Shown piece by piece: positions 37,251 to 46,650 of a stretch of DNA of 64,000 nucleotides. Source of the stretch: Saccharopolyspora hordei. GTDB lineage: Bacteria; Actinomycetota; Actinomycetes; Mycobacteriales; Pseudonocardiaceae. The notes under the pieces are model-generated. The model made no database searches and had not been told where the DNA came from. It saw only the letters and a list, made by a program, of their open reading frames with translations. Location: positions 4,878,501-4,942,500 of the forward strand of contig NZ_JACCFJ010000001.1 of NCBI RefSeq assembly GCF_013410345.1. The letters are read 5' to 3'. The position numbers and the translations under genes are program-made. Position 1 is the first letter of the stretch, and every line of letters starts with the position of its first letter.

Positions 37251-38741
37251 GTGACAACCCCGAAACTCACGCTCACCGACACCGCGGTGACCAAGCTGGC
37301 CGTGGACGCGCTCATCGTCGGCACCGTGCAGGACGGCGACGGCCTGCAGCTCGCGCCCGGCACCGAGCAGGTCGCCGCGGCGTTCGACGGAGACCTGCGC
37401 CAGGTGCTGACCTCGCTGGGCGCCACCGGGAAGGGGGACGAGGTCGTCAAGCTGCCCGCCGGCGGGAAGTTCCGCGCCTCGGTCCTGGTCGCGACCGGAC
37501 TGGGCAAGGTGGGCACCGACGGGCCGACCGGCGAGCAGGTGCGCCGCGCGTCCGGTGCGGCCGCCCGCGCGCTGACCGGTGTGGAGCGTGCCGCCACCAC
37601 GCTGTCCGCTGTGGACCTGTCGGCCGCGGTGCAGGGCACCGTGCTGGGCGCGTACGCCTTCACCGGCTACAAGTCGAACTCCGGTGACGCCCCGGTGTCC
37701 GAAGTGGAGTTCGTGGTCGACGACGCCAAGGCGGACGCCAACGTGCACGCGCTCAAGGGCGCCACCGCGATCGGCGAGGCGGTCAACACCGCGCGCGACC
37801 TGATCAACACCCCGCCCAACGACCTGTACCCGGCGTCCTTCGCCGAGCGGGCCAGCGAGCTCGGCCGCTCCGTCGGCCTCGAGGTCGAGGTGCTCGACGA
37901 CGCCGCGCTGCGCAAGCAGGGCTTCGGCGGCATCCTCGGCGTCGGCTCGGGCTCGTCCCGCCCGCCGCGGCTGGTGCGCCTGCGGCACAAGGGGCCGAAG
38001 GCCGCCAAGAAGGTCGCGCTGGTCGGCAAGGGCATCACCTTCGACACCGGCGGCATCTCGATCAAGCCGGGCCCCGGCATGGAGGAGATGACCTCGGACA
38101 TGTCCGGTGCGGCGTCGGTGGTCGCCACCATGGTGCTGGCGGCCCGGCTGAACTACCCGCTGGACATCACCGCGACCGTGCCGATGGCCGAGAACATGCC
38201 CTCCGGCACCGCCTACCGCCCCGGCGACGTGCTGACCATGTACGGCGGCAAGACCGTCGAGGTGCTCAACACCGACGCCGAGGGCCGGCTGGTCCTGGTC
38301 GACGCGATCACCCGCGCGTGCGAGGACGAGCCGGACTACCTCATCGAGACGTCCACGCTGACCGGCGCGCAGGTCGTGGCGCTGGGCAAGCGCACGCCGG
38401 GCGTGATGGGCAGCGACGAGTTCCGCGACCGGGTGGCGCGGCTGTCGCAGGCCGTCGGTGAGGGCGGCTGGCCGATGCCGCTGCCCGAGGAGCTGCGCAG
38501 CGACCTGGACTCCAAGCTCGCCGACCTGGCCAACATCACCGGGCACCGCTGGGGCGGCATGCTCGCGGCGGGCGTCTTCCTCCGGGAGTTCGTGGCCGAC
38601 GGCGTGGAGTGGGCGCACATCGACATCGCGGGTCCGGCGTACAACAGCTCCGGTCCGTGGGGCTACACCCCGAAGGGCGGCACCGGCGTCCCGGTCCGCA
38701 CCCTGGCCGCGGTCCTCGCGGACATCGCCGACCACGGCTGA
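37251..38741 (+). CDS. pepA: Leucyl aminopeptidase (M17)
   Basis: Cytoplasmic zinc/manganese aminopeptidase removing N-terminal residues. 496 residues. The C-terminal catalytic domain contains [19 protein letters not shown] (metal Lys/Asp), [25 protein letters not shown] (signature, ~340) and a C-terminal [23 protein letters not shown] start with GGAGG 7 nt upstream. M. tuberculosis Rv2213 (pepB) is in the same place. Confidence 0.95.
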   Translation: MTTPKLTLTDTAVTKLAVDALIVGTVQDGDGLQLAPGTEQVAAAFDGDLRQVLTSLGATGKGDEVVKLPAGGKFRASVLVATGLGKVGTDGPTGEQVRRASGAAARALTGVERAATTLSAVDLSAAVQGTVLGAYAFTGYKSNSGDAPVSEVEFVVDDAKADANVHALKGATAIGEAVNTARDLINTPPNDLYPASFAERASELGRSVGLEVEVLDDAALRKQGFGGILGVGSGSSRPPRLVRLRHKGPKAAKKVALVGKGITFDTGGISIKPGPGMEEMTSDMSGAASVVATMVLAARLNYPLDITATVPMAENMPSGTAYRPGDVLTMYGGKTVEVLNTDAEGRLVLVDAITRACEDEPDYLIETSTLTGAQVVALGKRTPGVMGSDEFRDRVARLSQAVGEGGWPMPLPEELRSDLDSKLADLANITGHRWGGMLAAGVFLREFVADGVEWAHIDIAGPAYNSSGPWGYTPKGGTGVPVRTLAAVLADIADHG

Positions 38742-38750
38742 CCTCCGCGG

Positions 38751-38784
38751 GGCGCTCCGGGTCCGCGCGGCGGCCCGGGGCGCC
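38751..38784 (+). terminator. pepA terminator hairpin
   Basis: 13-bp stem with two G-U pairs (38751-38763 with 38772-38784), 8-nt loop, 9 bp after the stop. Confidence 0.65.
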
Positions 38785-38881
38785 CGCCGGGAGGGGGGAG
38801 GCGTTCCCACCCGTGGCGCATTTGTGACGCGGAACGCACGGGGATCACCACGGCACCCCCGGTCGATGGAACGATGGGGTG

Positions 38882-39382
38882 ATGACCGAATCGACACCGG
38901 CCTCGCCGAAGACGGCCCGGCACGGCTACCAGGTCGACGTGGTGTGGACCGGCAACACCGGCCAGGGCACCAGCTCCTACCGCAGCTACGAGCGCACCCA
39001 TGAGGTGCGCGCGGACGGCAAGAGCGCCATCGACGCCTCCGCCGACCCGGTCTTCCTGGGCGACGCCGACCGCTACAACCCCGAGGAACTGCTGGTCGCC
39101 TCGCTGTCGCAGTGCCACATGCTGTGGTTCCTGCACCTGGCGGCGGACAGCGGCGTCGTGGTCACCGGCTACCACGACCAGGCCCGCGGCATCCTCACGG
39201 AGAACCCGGACGGCACCGGCCAGTTCGAGTCCGTCGAGCTCGCCCCGGCGGTCACGGTGGCCGACCGCGCCAGCGTCGACGTGGCCGAAGCGCTCCACGA
39301 ACGCGCCCACGAGCTCTGCTACATCGCCAAGGCGGTGAACTTCCCGGTGCACTGCTCGCCGACCACGCGGATCGCGAACTGA
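38882..39382 (+). CDS. OsmC/Ohr-family protein
   Basis: 166 residues of the OsmC thiol-peroxidase-like fold. The two active-site Cys are in LSQCHMLWFLHLAADSG (~78) and FPVHCSPTTRIA (~158). Most likely a hydroperoxide reductase of the YhfA/OsmC group; substrate not deducible. ATG 38882 lies 6 nt after AACGAT. It converges on the next gene with 6 bp between stops. Confidence 0.85.
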   Translation: MTESTPASPKTARHGYQVDVVWTGNTGQGTSSYRSYERTHEVRADGKSAIDASADPVFLGDADRYNPEELLVASLSQCHMLWFLHLAADSGVVVTGYHDQARGILTENPDGTGQFESVELAPAVTVADRASVDVAEALHERAHELCYIAKAVNFPVHCSPTTRIAN

Positions 39383-39388
39383 GCGCGG

Positions 39389-39736
39389 TCAGCCCTCGTC
39401 GGCGGCGCGGCGCTGACGCTCCCGGAGGATGCGCTGGCGGGCCTGGTAGTCGCGCATGCGCTGCGGGTAGCCGACCTTGGCCACCTCGTAGAGCGGGATG
39501 CCGAGCTTGCGGGTCAGCCGGTGCGCCCCGGCCGGGCCGTCCACGCGGCGGCGGGTCCACTCACCGTCGTGCGCGATGAGCATCAGCGTCGTCTCGGTGA
39601 CCGTGGTGCGCGGTTCCAGGTAGGCCTCGACCCCTCGGTGCTGCTGGGCCCAGGTGGTCAGGTGCTCGACGTCCGCCGAGGTCGCGCCGCGCACCTCACC
39701 GGCACGGCGCCTGCGGAACCGGTCGAAGAGGCCCAC
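39389..39736 (-). CDS. Conserved hypothetical protein
   Basis: 115 residues, soluble. N-terminal GLFDRFRRRRAGE (basic amphipathic), middle TTVTETTLMLIAHDGEWTRRRV with an IAHDGEWTRR motif, and a basic C-terminal helix (YPQRMRDYQARQRILRERQRR) compatible with nucleic-acid or membrane contact. Family not recognised. GTG start at 39736 with GGAGG 9 nt upstream. Confidence 0.65.
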   Translation of the reverse strand: MGLFDRFRRRRAGEVRGATSADVEHLTTWAQQHRGVEAYLEPRTTVTETTLMLIAHDGEWTRRRVDGPAGAHRLTRKLGIPLYEVAKVGYPQRMRDYQARQRILRERQRRAADEG

Positions 39737-39976
39737 TGCGCTTCGCCTCCAGTCGACATCCGAACAGCAGCCTGCGACCGATGGTGCCATCACTGGTGTG
39801 GGGGACGTGTCAAATTCACCCGGGCTCCCCCGCGGCGCGATGCAGTGCAGATCACCCAGCCCACGTCGCGTCGGCGTGTCCCGTGGTGACAAGATGGCTC
39901 CCAGGTGCCCGTGACCGACCATCCGGTCCGGTGAAGCGCTGTCAGCGAGTCCACGATGCCTGTCGAGGAGTGCGAA

Positions 39977-41347
39977 GTGACCGACACGTCCGCCGATCTA
40001 GTCATTCTCGGTGGCGGTTCGGGCGGCTACGCCTGCGCCTTCCGCGCAGCCGAGCTAGGCCTGTCCGTCGTCCTGGTCGAAAAGGACAAGCTCGGTGGCA
40101 CCTGCCTGCACCGAGGCTGCATCCCGACCAAGGCGCTGCTGCACGCCGCGGAGGTCGCCGACTCCGCGCGCGATGCCGACCAGTTCGGCGTGAAGACCGC
40201 CCTCGAGGGCATCGACATCGACGGCGTCAACAAGTACAAGGACGGCATCATCGCCGGCCTGTACAAGGGGCTGCAGGGCCTGGCCAAGGCGCACAAGGTG
40301 ACCTTGGTCGAGGGCGCGGGCACCCTGGTCGACGCCAACACCGTCGAGGTGAACGGCACCCGCTACACCGGCAAGAACGTGGTGCTGGCCACCGGTTCCT
40401 ACTCCAAGACGCTGCCCGGCCTGGAGCTGGGCGGGCGGATCATCACCAGCGAGCAGGCGCTCAACCTCGACTTCGTGCCGAAGAAGGTCGTGGTGCTGGG
40501 CGGCGGCGTGATCGGCGTGGAGTTCGCCAGCGTCTGGCGCTCCTTCGGCGCCGACGTGACCATCGTCGAGGCCCTGCCGCACCTGGTGCCCAACGAGGAC
40601 GAGTTCGTCTCCAAGCGCCTGGAGCGGGCCTTCCGCAAGCGCGGCATCACCTTCAAGACCGGTGTGAAGTTCACCGGCGCCGAGCAGACCGACTCCGGGG
40701 TCACGGTCAGCCTGGAGAACGGCGACATCCTCGACGCCGACGTGCTGCTGGTCGCGGTCGGCCGCGGCCCGAACACCGCGGGCCACGGCTTCGAAGAGGC
40801 CGGGGTGCACCTGGAGCGCGGCTTCGTCCGCACCGACGAGCGCCTGCGCACCAACCTGCCGGGCGTCTACGCGGTCGGTGACATCGTGCCGGGCCTGCAG
40901 CTGGCGCACCGCGGCTTCCAGCAGGGCATCTTCATCGCCGAGGACATCGCCGGGCTCAACCCGCAGCCCATCGACGAGGCCGGCATCCCGCGCGTGACCT
41001 ACTGCCACCCCGAGGTCGCCTCGGTGGGCCTGACCGAGGCCGCCGCCAAGGAGCAGTACGGCTCGGTGCAGACCTTCACCTACGACCTGGCCGGCAACGG
41101 CAAGAGCCAGATCCTCAAGACCCAAGGCGCGGTCAAGCTGGTCCGCGTGCCCGACGGCCCCGTCGTCGGCCTGCACCTGGTCGGCGACCGCGTCGGTGAG
41201 CTCATCGGCGAGGCGCAGCTGATCTACAACTGGGAAGCGCTGCCGGAGGACGTCGCTCCGCTGGTGCACGCCCACCCGACCCAGACCGAAGCCCTGGGCG
41301 AGGCGCACCTCGCCCTGGCCGGCAAGCCGCTGCACGTGCACGGCTGA
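39977..41347 (+). CDS. lpd: Dihydrolipoyl dehydrogenase (E3)
   Basis: FAD enzyme reoxidising dihydrolipoyl groups of 2-oxoacid dehydrogenase complexes with NAD. 456 residues. FAD-binding GGGSGGYACAF, redox disulfide GGTCLHRGCIPTKALL, NAD-binding GGGVIGVEFASVW and the C-terminal HAHPTQTEA base (His-Glu) are all present. GTG at 39977 is chosen with GAGGAG 6 nt upstream, over an ATG at 39956. 57 bp upstream of the E2 gene, likely one operon. Confidence 0.96.
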   Translation: MTDTSADLVILGGGSGGYACAFRAAELGLSVVLVEKDKLGGTCLHRGCIPTKALLHAAEVADSARDADQFGVKTALEGIDIDGVNKYKDGIIAGLYKGLQGLAKAHKVTLVEGAGTLVDANTVEVNGTRYTGKNVVLATGSYSKTLPGLELGGRIITSEQALNLDFVPKKVVVLGGGVIGVEFASVWRSFGADVTIVEALPHLVPNEDEFVSKRLERAFRKRGITFKTGVKFTGAEQTDSGVTVSLENGDILDADVLLVAVGRGPNTAGHGFEEAGVHLERGFVRTDERLRTNLPGVYAVGDIVPGLQLAHRGFQQGIFIAEDIAGLNPQPIDEAGIPRVTYCHPEVASVGLTEAAAKEQYGSVQTFTYDLAGNGKSQILKTQGAVKLVRVPDGPVVGLHLVGDRVGELIGEAQLIYNWEALPEDVAPLVHAHPTQTEALGEAHLALAGKPLHVHG

Positions 41348-41404
41348 CGTCGGCTCCGCAGTCAGCCAGGCACCCCGCCACACCCACGAGGAGTCAGCAG
41401 AGAG

Positions 41405-43135
41405 ATGGCCTTCTCCGTCCAGATGCCGGCGCTCGGCGAGAGCGTCTCCGAAGGCACGATCACCCGGTGGCTCAAGCAGGAGGGTGACACCGTCGAGGTC
41501 GACGAACCCCTGCTCGAGGTCTCCACCGACAAGGTCGACACCGAGATCCCGTCGCCCGCCGCAGGCGTGCTGCAGCGGATCATCGCCAAGGAGGACGACA
41601 CGGTCGAGATCGGCGCCGAGCTCGCCGTGATCGGCGACGCCAGCGAGGCGTCGGCGCCCGCCCCGGCCGAGCAGCCCGCCCCGGCCGCCGAGGAACCGGC
41701 CCCCGCCGCCGAGCAGCCCGCCCCGGCCCAGCCCGCTCCGGCGCCCGCCGCCCCGGCCGGCGGCGCGCAGGGCACCGACGTGACCATGCCCGCGCTCGGT
41801 GAGAGCGTCACCGAGGGCACCATCACCCGGTGGCTCAAGCAGGTCGGCGACACCGTCGAGGTCGACGAACCCCTGCTCGAGGTCTCCACCGACAAGGTCG
41901 ACACCGAGATCCCGTCCCCGGCGGCGGGCACCCTGCTGGAGATCGCGGCCAACGAGGACGACACCGTCGAGGTCGGCGCCAAGCTCGCCGTGATCGGCTC
42001 CGCGGAGGCGGCCCCGGCCGCGGCGCCGCAGCAGCCGGCCCCCGAGCCCCCGGCTCCGCAGGCCGCCGAGCCGCAGGCCCCGCAGGCGGCTGCTCCGTCG
42101 GCTCCGGCCGCGCCCGCGGCCCCGGCCCCGGCGCCCGCCGCTGCCCCGGCCCCGGCCGCTCCGGCGCAGACCGACGCGGCACCGTCCGGCACCACCCCGT
42201 ACGTGACGCCGCTGGTGCGCAAGCTGGCCAACGAGCACGGCATCGACCTGTCCACCATCAAGGGCAGCGGTGTCGGCGGCCGGATCCGCAAGCAGGACGT
42301 GCAGGCCGCCATCGACGCCAAGAAGTCCGCGCCGGCCCCGGCCGAGCAGCCGGCTCCGTCGGCCGCCACGCCGAGCGCTCCGGCGGTGGAGCCGTCGGAG
42401 GAGGCCAAGGCGCTGCGCGGCACCACGCAGAAGATGTCGCGCCTGCGGCAGCTGCTGGCCAGCCGGATGGTGGAGTCGCTGCAGACCGCTGCGCAGCTGA
42501 CCACGGTGATCGAGGTCGACGTGACCCGCATCGCCCGGCTGCGGGAGCGCGCCAAGGCCAGCTTCGAGGCGGCCGAGGGCGTCAAGCTGTCGTTCCTGCC
42601 GTTCTTCGCCAAGGCGACGGCCGAGGCGCTGAAGCTGCACCCGAAGCTGAACGCCTCGATCAACGACGAGACCAAGGAAGTCACCTACCACGGCGCCGAG
42701 CACCTCTCGATCGCCGTGGACACCGAGCGCGGTCTGGTCTCGCCGGTGATCCACGACGCCGGGGACCTCAACCTCGGCGGGCTGGCCCGCAAGATCGCCG
42801 ACCTGGCGGCGCGGACCCGCAACAACAAGATCAAGCCCGACGAGCTGTCCGGTGGCACCTTCACCATCACCAACACCGGCAGCCGCGGCGCGCTGTTCGA
42901 CACGCCGATCCTGAACCCGCCGCAGGTGGGCATGCTCGGCACCGGCGCGGTCGTCAAGCGCCCGGTCGTGGTCGCCGACGAGAACGGCGGCGACACCATC
43001 GCGATCCGCTCGATGGTGTACCTGGCGCTGTCCTACGACCACCGCCTGGTCGACGGTGCGGACGCCGCCCGCTTCCTGACCACGCTCAAGCAGCGGCTGG
43101 AGGAGGGCGCCTTCGAGGCCGACCTGGGTCTCTGA
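41405..43135 (+). CDS. sucB: Dihydrolipoyl acyltransferase (E2), two lipoyl domains
   Basis: E2 core of pyruvate/2-oxoglutarate dehydrogenase. 576 residues: two lipoyl domains (1-78 and ~124-200), each with the lipoylation Lys in [13 protein letters not shown]; Ala/Pro linkers; an E3-binding domain ([17 protein letters not shown], ~260-300); and the catalytic domain with [16 protein letters not shown] near the C-terminus. In mycobacteria the equivalent (DlaT, Rv2215) serves pyruvate dehydrogenase and the peroxidase complex, so the symbol sucB is conventional. The lipoyl domains share a 68-nt identical DNA segment. GAGGAG 11 nt before the ATG. Confidence 0.94.
   Translation: MAFSVQMPALGESVSEGTITRWLKQEGDTVEVDEPLLEVSTDKVDTEIPSPAAGVLQRIIAKEDDTVEIGAELAVIGDASEASAPAPAEQPAPAAEEPAPAAEQPAPAQPAPAPAAPAGGAQGTDVTMPALGESVTEGTITRWLKQVGDTVEVDEPLLEVSTDKVDTEIPSPAAGTLLEIAANEDDTVEVGAKLAVIGSAEAAPAAAPQQPAPEPPAPQAAEPQAPQAAAPSAPAAPAAPAPAPAAAPAPAAPAQTDAAPSGTTPYVTPLVRKLANEHGIDLSTIKGSGVGGRIRKQDVQAAIDAKKSAPAPAEQPAPSAATPSAPAVEPSEEAKALRGTTQKMSRLRQLLASRMVESLQTAAQLTTVIEVDVTRIARLRERAKASFEAAEGVKLSFLPFFAKATAEALKLHPKLNASINDETKEVTYHGAEHLSIAVDTERGLVSPVIHDAGDLNLGGLARKIADLAARTRNNKIKPDELSGGTFTITNTGSRGALFDTPILNPPQVGMLGTGAVVKRPVVVADENGGDTIAIRSMVYLALSYDHRLVDGADAARFLTTLKQRLEEGAFEADLGL
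41486..41553 (+). repeat. 68-bp direct repeat in the first lipoyl domain
   Basis: Identical to 41849-41916 in the second lipoyl domain, 363 bp apart (in frame). A 22-bp identical stretch lies just upstream of each. Confidence 0.9.
41849..41916 (+). repeat. 68-bp direct repeat in the second lipoyl domain
   Basis: Partner of 41486-41553. Flanking codons for conserved residues differ synonymously, so the identity is more than amino-acid constraint needs. Confidence 0.9.
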
Positions 43136-43148
43136 CCCGACCAGCGAG

Positions 43149-43184
43149 GAACGGCCGCTCACCGCTCGCGGTGGGCGGCCGTTC
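43149..43184 (+). terminator. sucB terminator
   Basis: 16-bp stem with one G-U pair (43149-43164 with 43169-43184) and a CTCG loop, 13 bp past the stop. Confidence 0.8.
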
Positions 43185-43249
43185 GTCGTCCCGTGCCTGT
43201 CCCGGTCGGGGAGGTCGCTCCGGGCCGACCGGTGCGGCACGATGCGAGC

Positions 43250-44134
43250 ATGCGGGTGGTGGTGGCCGGTTCGTCCGGTCTGATCGGCACGTCCCTGGTG
43301 GCCGGGTTGCGCGCGGCCGAGCACGAGGTGGTCCGGCTGGTGCGGCGGAGCCCGGCCGCGCCGGACGAGCGGGGGTGGGACCCCGAGGCCGGGTGGTTGG
43401 ACGCCGACGCGCTGGACGGCGCGGACGCGGTGGTGAACCTCTGCGGCGCGGGCGTCGGCGACGCGCGGTGGACCCCGGAGCGCAAGCGGCTGCTGGTGCG
43501 CTCGCGGGTCCGCCCGACCGAGGTGCTGGCCCGGGCGGTGGCCGAGGCCGGGGTCCCGGTGCTCGCCAACGGCTCGGCGGTCGGCTACTACGGCGACACC
43601 GGTTCGCAGCCGGTGACCGAGGCGGCCCCGCCGGGTGAGGACTTCCTGGCCGACCTGTGCCGGCGCTGGGAGGCCGCGACCGCGCCCGCAGCGGAGGCGG
43701 GTGCCCGGGTGGTGCTGCTGCGCACCGGCTTGGTGGTGGCCCCGTCGGGCGGGCTGCTCGGCCGGCTCCGCCCGCTGTTCCGGCTGCTCCTGGGCGGGCG
43801 GTTGGGCGACGGCACGCAGTACGTGCCGTGGATCTCGCTGGACGACGAGGTGGCGGCGATCCGGTTCGTGCTGGAGCACCCCGAGGTCTCCGGCCCGGTG
43901 AACCTCACCGGACCCGACCCGGTGACCAACGCGGAGTTCACCAAGGCGCTCGGCGAGGCGCTGGGCCGCCCCGCGCCGTGGGTCGTGCCGGCCTTCGCGC
44001 TGCGCCTCGCGCTCGGCGAGCTGGCCGACCAGGTGCTGGCCGGGCAGCGCGCGGTGCCCACGGTCCTGGAGTCGCACGGGTTCTCCTTCCAGCACCCGGC
44101 GATCGGCGCGGCCCTGGCCGCCGCAGTCGGGTGA
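43250..44134 (+). CDS. SDR39U1/TIGR01777 NAD(P)-binding epimerase-like protein
   Basis: 294 residues of an extended short-chain dehydrogenase. VVVAGSSGLIGTSLVAGL gives the Rossmann glycine motif, and VVNLCGAGVGDARWTPERK and ANGSAVGYYGDTG (with Tyr) are hallmarks of this family, whose reaction is unknown. The C-terminal DUF1731-like part is PTVLESHGFSFQHPAIGAAL. Conserved between sucB and lipB as in Rv2216. CACGAT lies 6 nt before the ATG. Confidence 0.88.
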   Translation: MRVVVAGSSGLIGTSLVAGLRAAEHEVVRLVRRSPAAPDERGWDPEAGWLDADALDGADAVVNLCGAGVGDARWTPERKRLLVRSRVRPTEVLARAVAEAGVPVLANGSAVGYYGDTGSQPVTEAAPPGEDFLADLCRRWEAATAPAAEAGARVVLLRTGLVVAPSGGLLGRLRPLFRLLLGGRLGDGTQYVPWISLDDEVAAIRFVLEHPEVSGPVNLTGPDPVTNAEFTKALGEALGRPAPWVVPAFALRLALGELADQVLAGQRAVPTVLESHGFSFQHPAIGAALAAAVG

Positions 44135-44200
44135 GGACGTGGTGCACCCCGCAGTCGCGGCTGCTTCGGCCGCGGCGGACGCAGGCGTAGCCTGACCCGC

Positions 44201-44947
44201 GTGAGTCGTGCGAATTCTTCGTGCCGCGCCTCTTCGGACCCCGTTGACGTGCGCTACCTGGGAACCATCGATTACCTCTCCGCCTGGGACCTGCAGCGGG
44301 AGCTGGCGTCCGGGCGGGCCGAGGGGCGGAACCCGGACACCATGCTGCTGCTGGAGCACCCCTCGGTCTACACGGCGGGCAAGCGCACCGCCCCGGAGGA
44401 CCGGCCCACCGACGGCACCCCGGTCATCGACGTCGACCGCGGCGGCAAGATCACCTGGCACGGCCCGGGGCAGATCGTCGGCTACCCGATCGTCGAGCTG
44501 ACCGACCCGATCGACGTGGTCGACTACGTGCGCCGGATCGAGCAGGGCTTGATCTGGGTGTGCGACCAGTTCGGGCTGGAGGCCGGCCGCGTCGAGGGCC
44601 GCAGCGGGGTGTGGCTGCCCGCCGCCGACGGCCGCCCGGAGCGCAAGATCGCCGCGATCGGCATCCGCGTGCAGCGCGGCATCACGATGCACGGGCTGGA
44701 GCTGAACTGCAACGCCGACCTGCGCGAGTTCGACCGGATCGTGCCGTGCGGCATCAGCGACGCGGGCACCACCTCGCTGTCCGCCGAGCTCGGCCGGGAC
44801 GTGCCGACCTCCGAGGCGTTCCCGCTGGTCGAGCGGGGCGTGCTGGACGCGCTGGACGGCCGGCTGCCGGTCACCGAGCGGAACATCCCGCGCTCGGAGG
44901 CCAGCGCGGCCGGGGTGACGCTCGCGCTGGACCCCAGCTTGCGCTGA
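44201..44947 (+). CDS. lipB: Octanoyl-ACP:protein N-octanoyltransferase
   Basis: Transfers octanoate from ACP to the lipoyl-domain lysine of E2 and related proteins. 248 residues. [17 protein letters not shown], the acyl-thioester Cys in [15 protein letters not shown] (~185) and the Lys in [19 protein letters not shown] (~150) are the known catalytic elements. GTG start 7 nt after TAGCCT (44188-44193), apparently leaderless. Works with lipA, 6 kb downstream, on the E2 encoded just upstream. Confidence 0.96.
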   Translation: MSRANSSCRASSDPVDVRYLGTIDYLSAWDLQRELASGRAEGRNPDTMLLLEHPSVYTAGKRTAPEDRPTDGTPVIDVDRGGKITWHGPGQIVGYPIVELTDPIDVVDYVRRIEQGLIWVCDQFGLEAGRVEGRSGVWLPAADGRPERKIAAIGIRVQRGITMHGLELNCNADLREFDRIVPCGISDAGTTSLSAELGRDVPTSEAFPLVERGVLDALDGRLPVTERNIPRSEASAAGVTLALDPSLR

Positions 44948-44954
44948 CGACCGC

Positions 44955-44983
44955 CTGACAACAGAGCTCCACTTCTCTAGAAT
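44955..44983 (+). promoter_or_regulatory. Promoter of the serine-hydrolase/HTH unit
   Basis: CTGACA (44955-44960), exactly 17 bp, TAGAAT (44978-44983), one of the best sigma-70-like promoters in the window. The -10 end overlaps the operator. Confidence 0.7.
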
Positions 44984-44998
44984 TCCGTAATTACGGAA
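44983..44998. promoter_or_regulatory. Perfect 16-bp palindromic operator
   Basis: TTCCGTAATTACGGAA covers the -10 end and predicted start point of the downstream two-gene unit, whose second gene encodes an HTH protein. Autorepression is the natural reading. The AT-rich centre stands out in this high-GC sequence. Confidence 0.7.
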
Positions 44999-45016
44999 CT
45001 ACTGGAGGAGTGGAGC

Positions 45017-46123
45017 ATGCTGCTGTCCCGACGACACCTGCTCGCTGCCGCAGCGGCGACGACCCCGCTGCTGCTCGCGCCCCGCGCACTCGCCCAGCCC
45101 GCACCGCCGGACCTGGCGACCGCGGAGGGCTGGCTGGACTGGATCAGCGCGCACCGCGACGGGCTCGGCCTCGTCCTGGACGACGGCCGCGGCCACCGCC
45201 TGGTGCACCGCCCGCACGCCGCCCAGCCGCTCGCCTCCGCGGTCAAGGTCGTCCACCTCGCCGCCTACTCCACCGCGGTCGCCGAGGGACGGCTGGACCC
45301 GCAGGAGCAGGTCCGCGTCGGCGACTGGGAGCGCTTCTACGTGCCCACCGACGGGTTGGCGCACGTCCACGCCCTCGAGCACCTGGGCGTCGGCCTCGAC
45401 GCGACCGGCCTGCGCGCCGCCGACCCCGAGCACCGGGTGCGGCTGGACGACATGGTCGCGGTGATGGTGCTGTTCAGCGACAGCGCGGTCCCGGACTACC
45501 TGCGTGAGCGGCTCGGCGAGGACGCGCTGCACGCGGCGGCGGCCGCGGGCGGCTGGCACCGGCCCGACCTCCGCTCGATGTGCGCGGAGTACCTGTTCGT
45601 GCTGCCGGAGTTCGCCCCGCCCGCCCACCTGCCGACACCCGCCCGCCGCGCCTGGGGCCACCGGCTGGAACGCCGGTTCAGCACCGACGCCCGGCTGCGC
45701 GACCGCGTGCTGGACCGGCTCCTGCAGGGCGGGCTCCCTCCCTACGAGCAGCAGGTGGCCTGGGCCGACCGGACGATGTCGGCGACCGCCGCCCAGCTCG
45801 CCGCGCTGCACCGCGCGATCGCCACCGACGAGTTCCCGCCCGAGGCGGCGGCGGTGGCGCGCCCGCACCTGGAGCGACCGCTCAGCGGTCACCTGCCGCC
45901 GGGCGTGGTGGGGATCGGCGTGAAGGGCGGCAGCCTGCCCGGTGTCCTGACCTGCGGGCTCACCGTCCGCCGCGCCGACGGGACCACCGCGTCCGGGGCG
46001 CTGCTCGCGCACGGCGGCATCTCCCCGGAGCAGCTCACCAGCGGCGACCCCGGTCTCCCGCTGCTGCTGGCGGCGGAGCGACCGGACTGGCGGGACCGGC
46101 TCGCACGGGCGCTGGCGGGCTGA
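45017..46123 (+). CDS. Exported class A beta-lactamase-like serine hydrolase (Tat signal)
   Basis: 368 residues with a twin-arginine type leader (LSRRHLLAAAAATTPLLL, cleavage near ALA). The penicillin-binding fold motifs are degenerate but recognisable: SAVK (S74, K77) as SxxK, SDS (154-156) in place of SDN, and KGGS near residue 303 in place of KTG. It could be a beta-lactamase, a D,D-peptidase or an esterase; the Glu166 equivalent was not found. Start supported by GGAGGAG six bases upstream. Cotranscribed with the HTH gene 14 bp downstream. Confidence 0.8.
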   Translation: MLLSRRHLLAAAAATTPLLLAPRALAQPAPPDLATAEGWLDWISAHRDGLGLVLDDGRGHRLVHRPHAAQPLASAVKVVHLAAYSTAVAEGRLDPQEQVRVGDWERFYVPTDGLAHVHALEHLGVGLDATGLRAADPEHRVRLDDMVAVMVLFSDSAVPDYLRERLGEDALHAAAAAGGWHRPDLRSMCAEYLFVLPEFAPPAHLPTPARRAWGHRLERRFSTDARLRDRVLDRLLQGGLPPYEQQVAWADRTMSATAAQLAALHRAIATDEFPPEAAAVARPHLERPLSGHLPPGVVGIGVKGGSLPGVLTCGLTVRRADGTTASGALLAHGGISPEQLTSGDPGLPLLLAAERPDWRDRLARALAG

Positions 46124-46137
46124 GAGAAGCTCGTCCC

Positions 46138-46608
46138 GTGGACTCGGAGGACGTGCAGCAGCGGATCGAAGCGCTGGAACGCCGCGTCGCGGCGCTGGAG
46201 GGCGCGCAACGCGCCGAACCGGTCGAGCCCAGCGGCGGGGTCGTGCAGTACCAGGGCAAGCTCGTCGAACCGGCCGAGCTGGAGTGGCAGATCCAGGTCG
46301 ACCCGGCGGGGGTCCTCGCCCTGCCGGACGGCCCGCGCACCGACGTGCTCGCCGCGCTGGGCCACCCGGCGCGGGCCGCGATCGTGCGGCTGCTCGCCGG
46401 GTCCGGCCCCCAGCACACCGCGGCGCTGCAGGAGGCGGCGGGGCTGAGCTCCACCGGCCAGCTCTACCACCACCTCAAGAGCCTGACCGGCTGCGGGCTC
46501 GTCGAGCAGGACGGGCGCGGCACCTACCGGCTCCGCGCCCAGGCCACGATCCCCGCGCTGGTCCTGCTCACCGCGGCCGCCGACGTCGCCGGGCAGCTCC
46601 GCCCCTGA
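46138..46608 (+). CDS. ArsR-type winged-helix regulator with N-terminal coiled coil
   Basis: 156 residues. Residues 1-25 form a short coiled coil (QQRIEALERRVAALEG), then a linker, then a winged helix: VLAALGHPARAAIVRLLAGS, HTAALQEAAGLSSTGQLYHH (recognition helix) and LVEQDGRGTYRLRAQ (wing). Similar ArsR-like proteins without metal-binding Cys respond to unknown signals. Probably represses its own unit through the palindrome at 44983-44998. GTG start; weak ribosome site, likely coupled to the upstream gene. Confidence 0.85.
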   Translation: MDSEDVQQRIEALERRVAALEGAQRAEPVEPSGGVVQYQGKLVEPAELEWQIQVDPAGVLALPDGPRTDVLAALGHPARAAIVRLLAGSGPQHTAALQEAAGLSSTGQLYHHLKSLTGCGLVEQDGRGTYRLRAQATIPALVLLTAAADVAGQLRP

Positions 46609-46614
46609 CGCGGC

Positions 46615-46645
46615 GCACGGCCCGCCGGTCGCCGACGGGCCGTGC
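46615..46645. terminator. Bidirectional hairpin between HTH and LLM genes
   Basis: 10-bp perfect stem (46615-46624 with 46636-46645) and 11-nt loop between convergent stops. Confidence 0.65.
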
Positions 46646-46650
46646 CGCGC

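Noticed and set aside
40055..44692. A 1545-codon open frame on the minus strand
   Set aside because: Antisense to lpd, sucB, the SDR39U1 gene and lipB, all of which are unmistakable. Long antisense frames are expected at high GC because stop codons are rare opposite G/C third positions.
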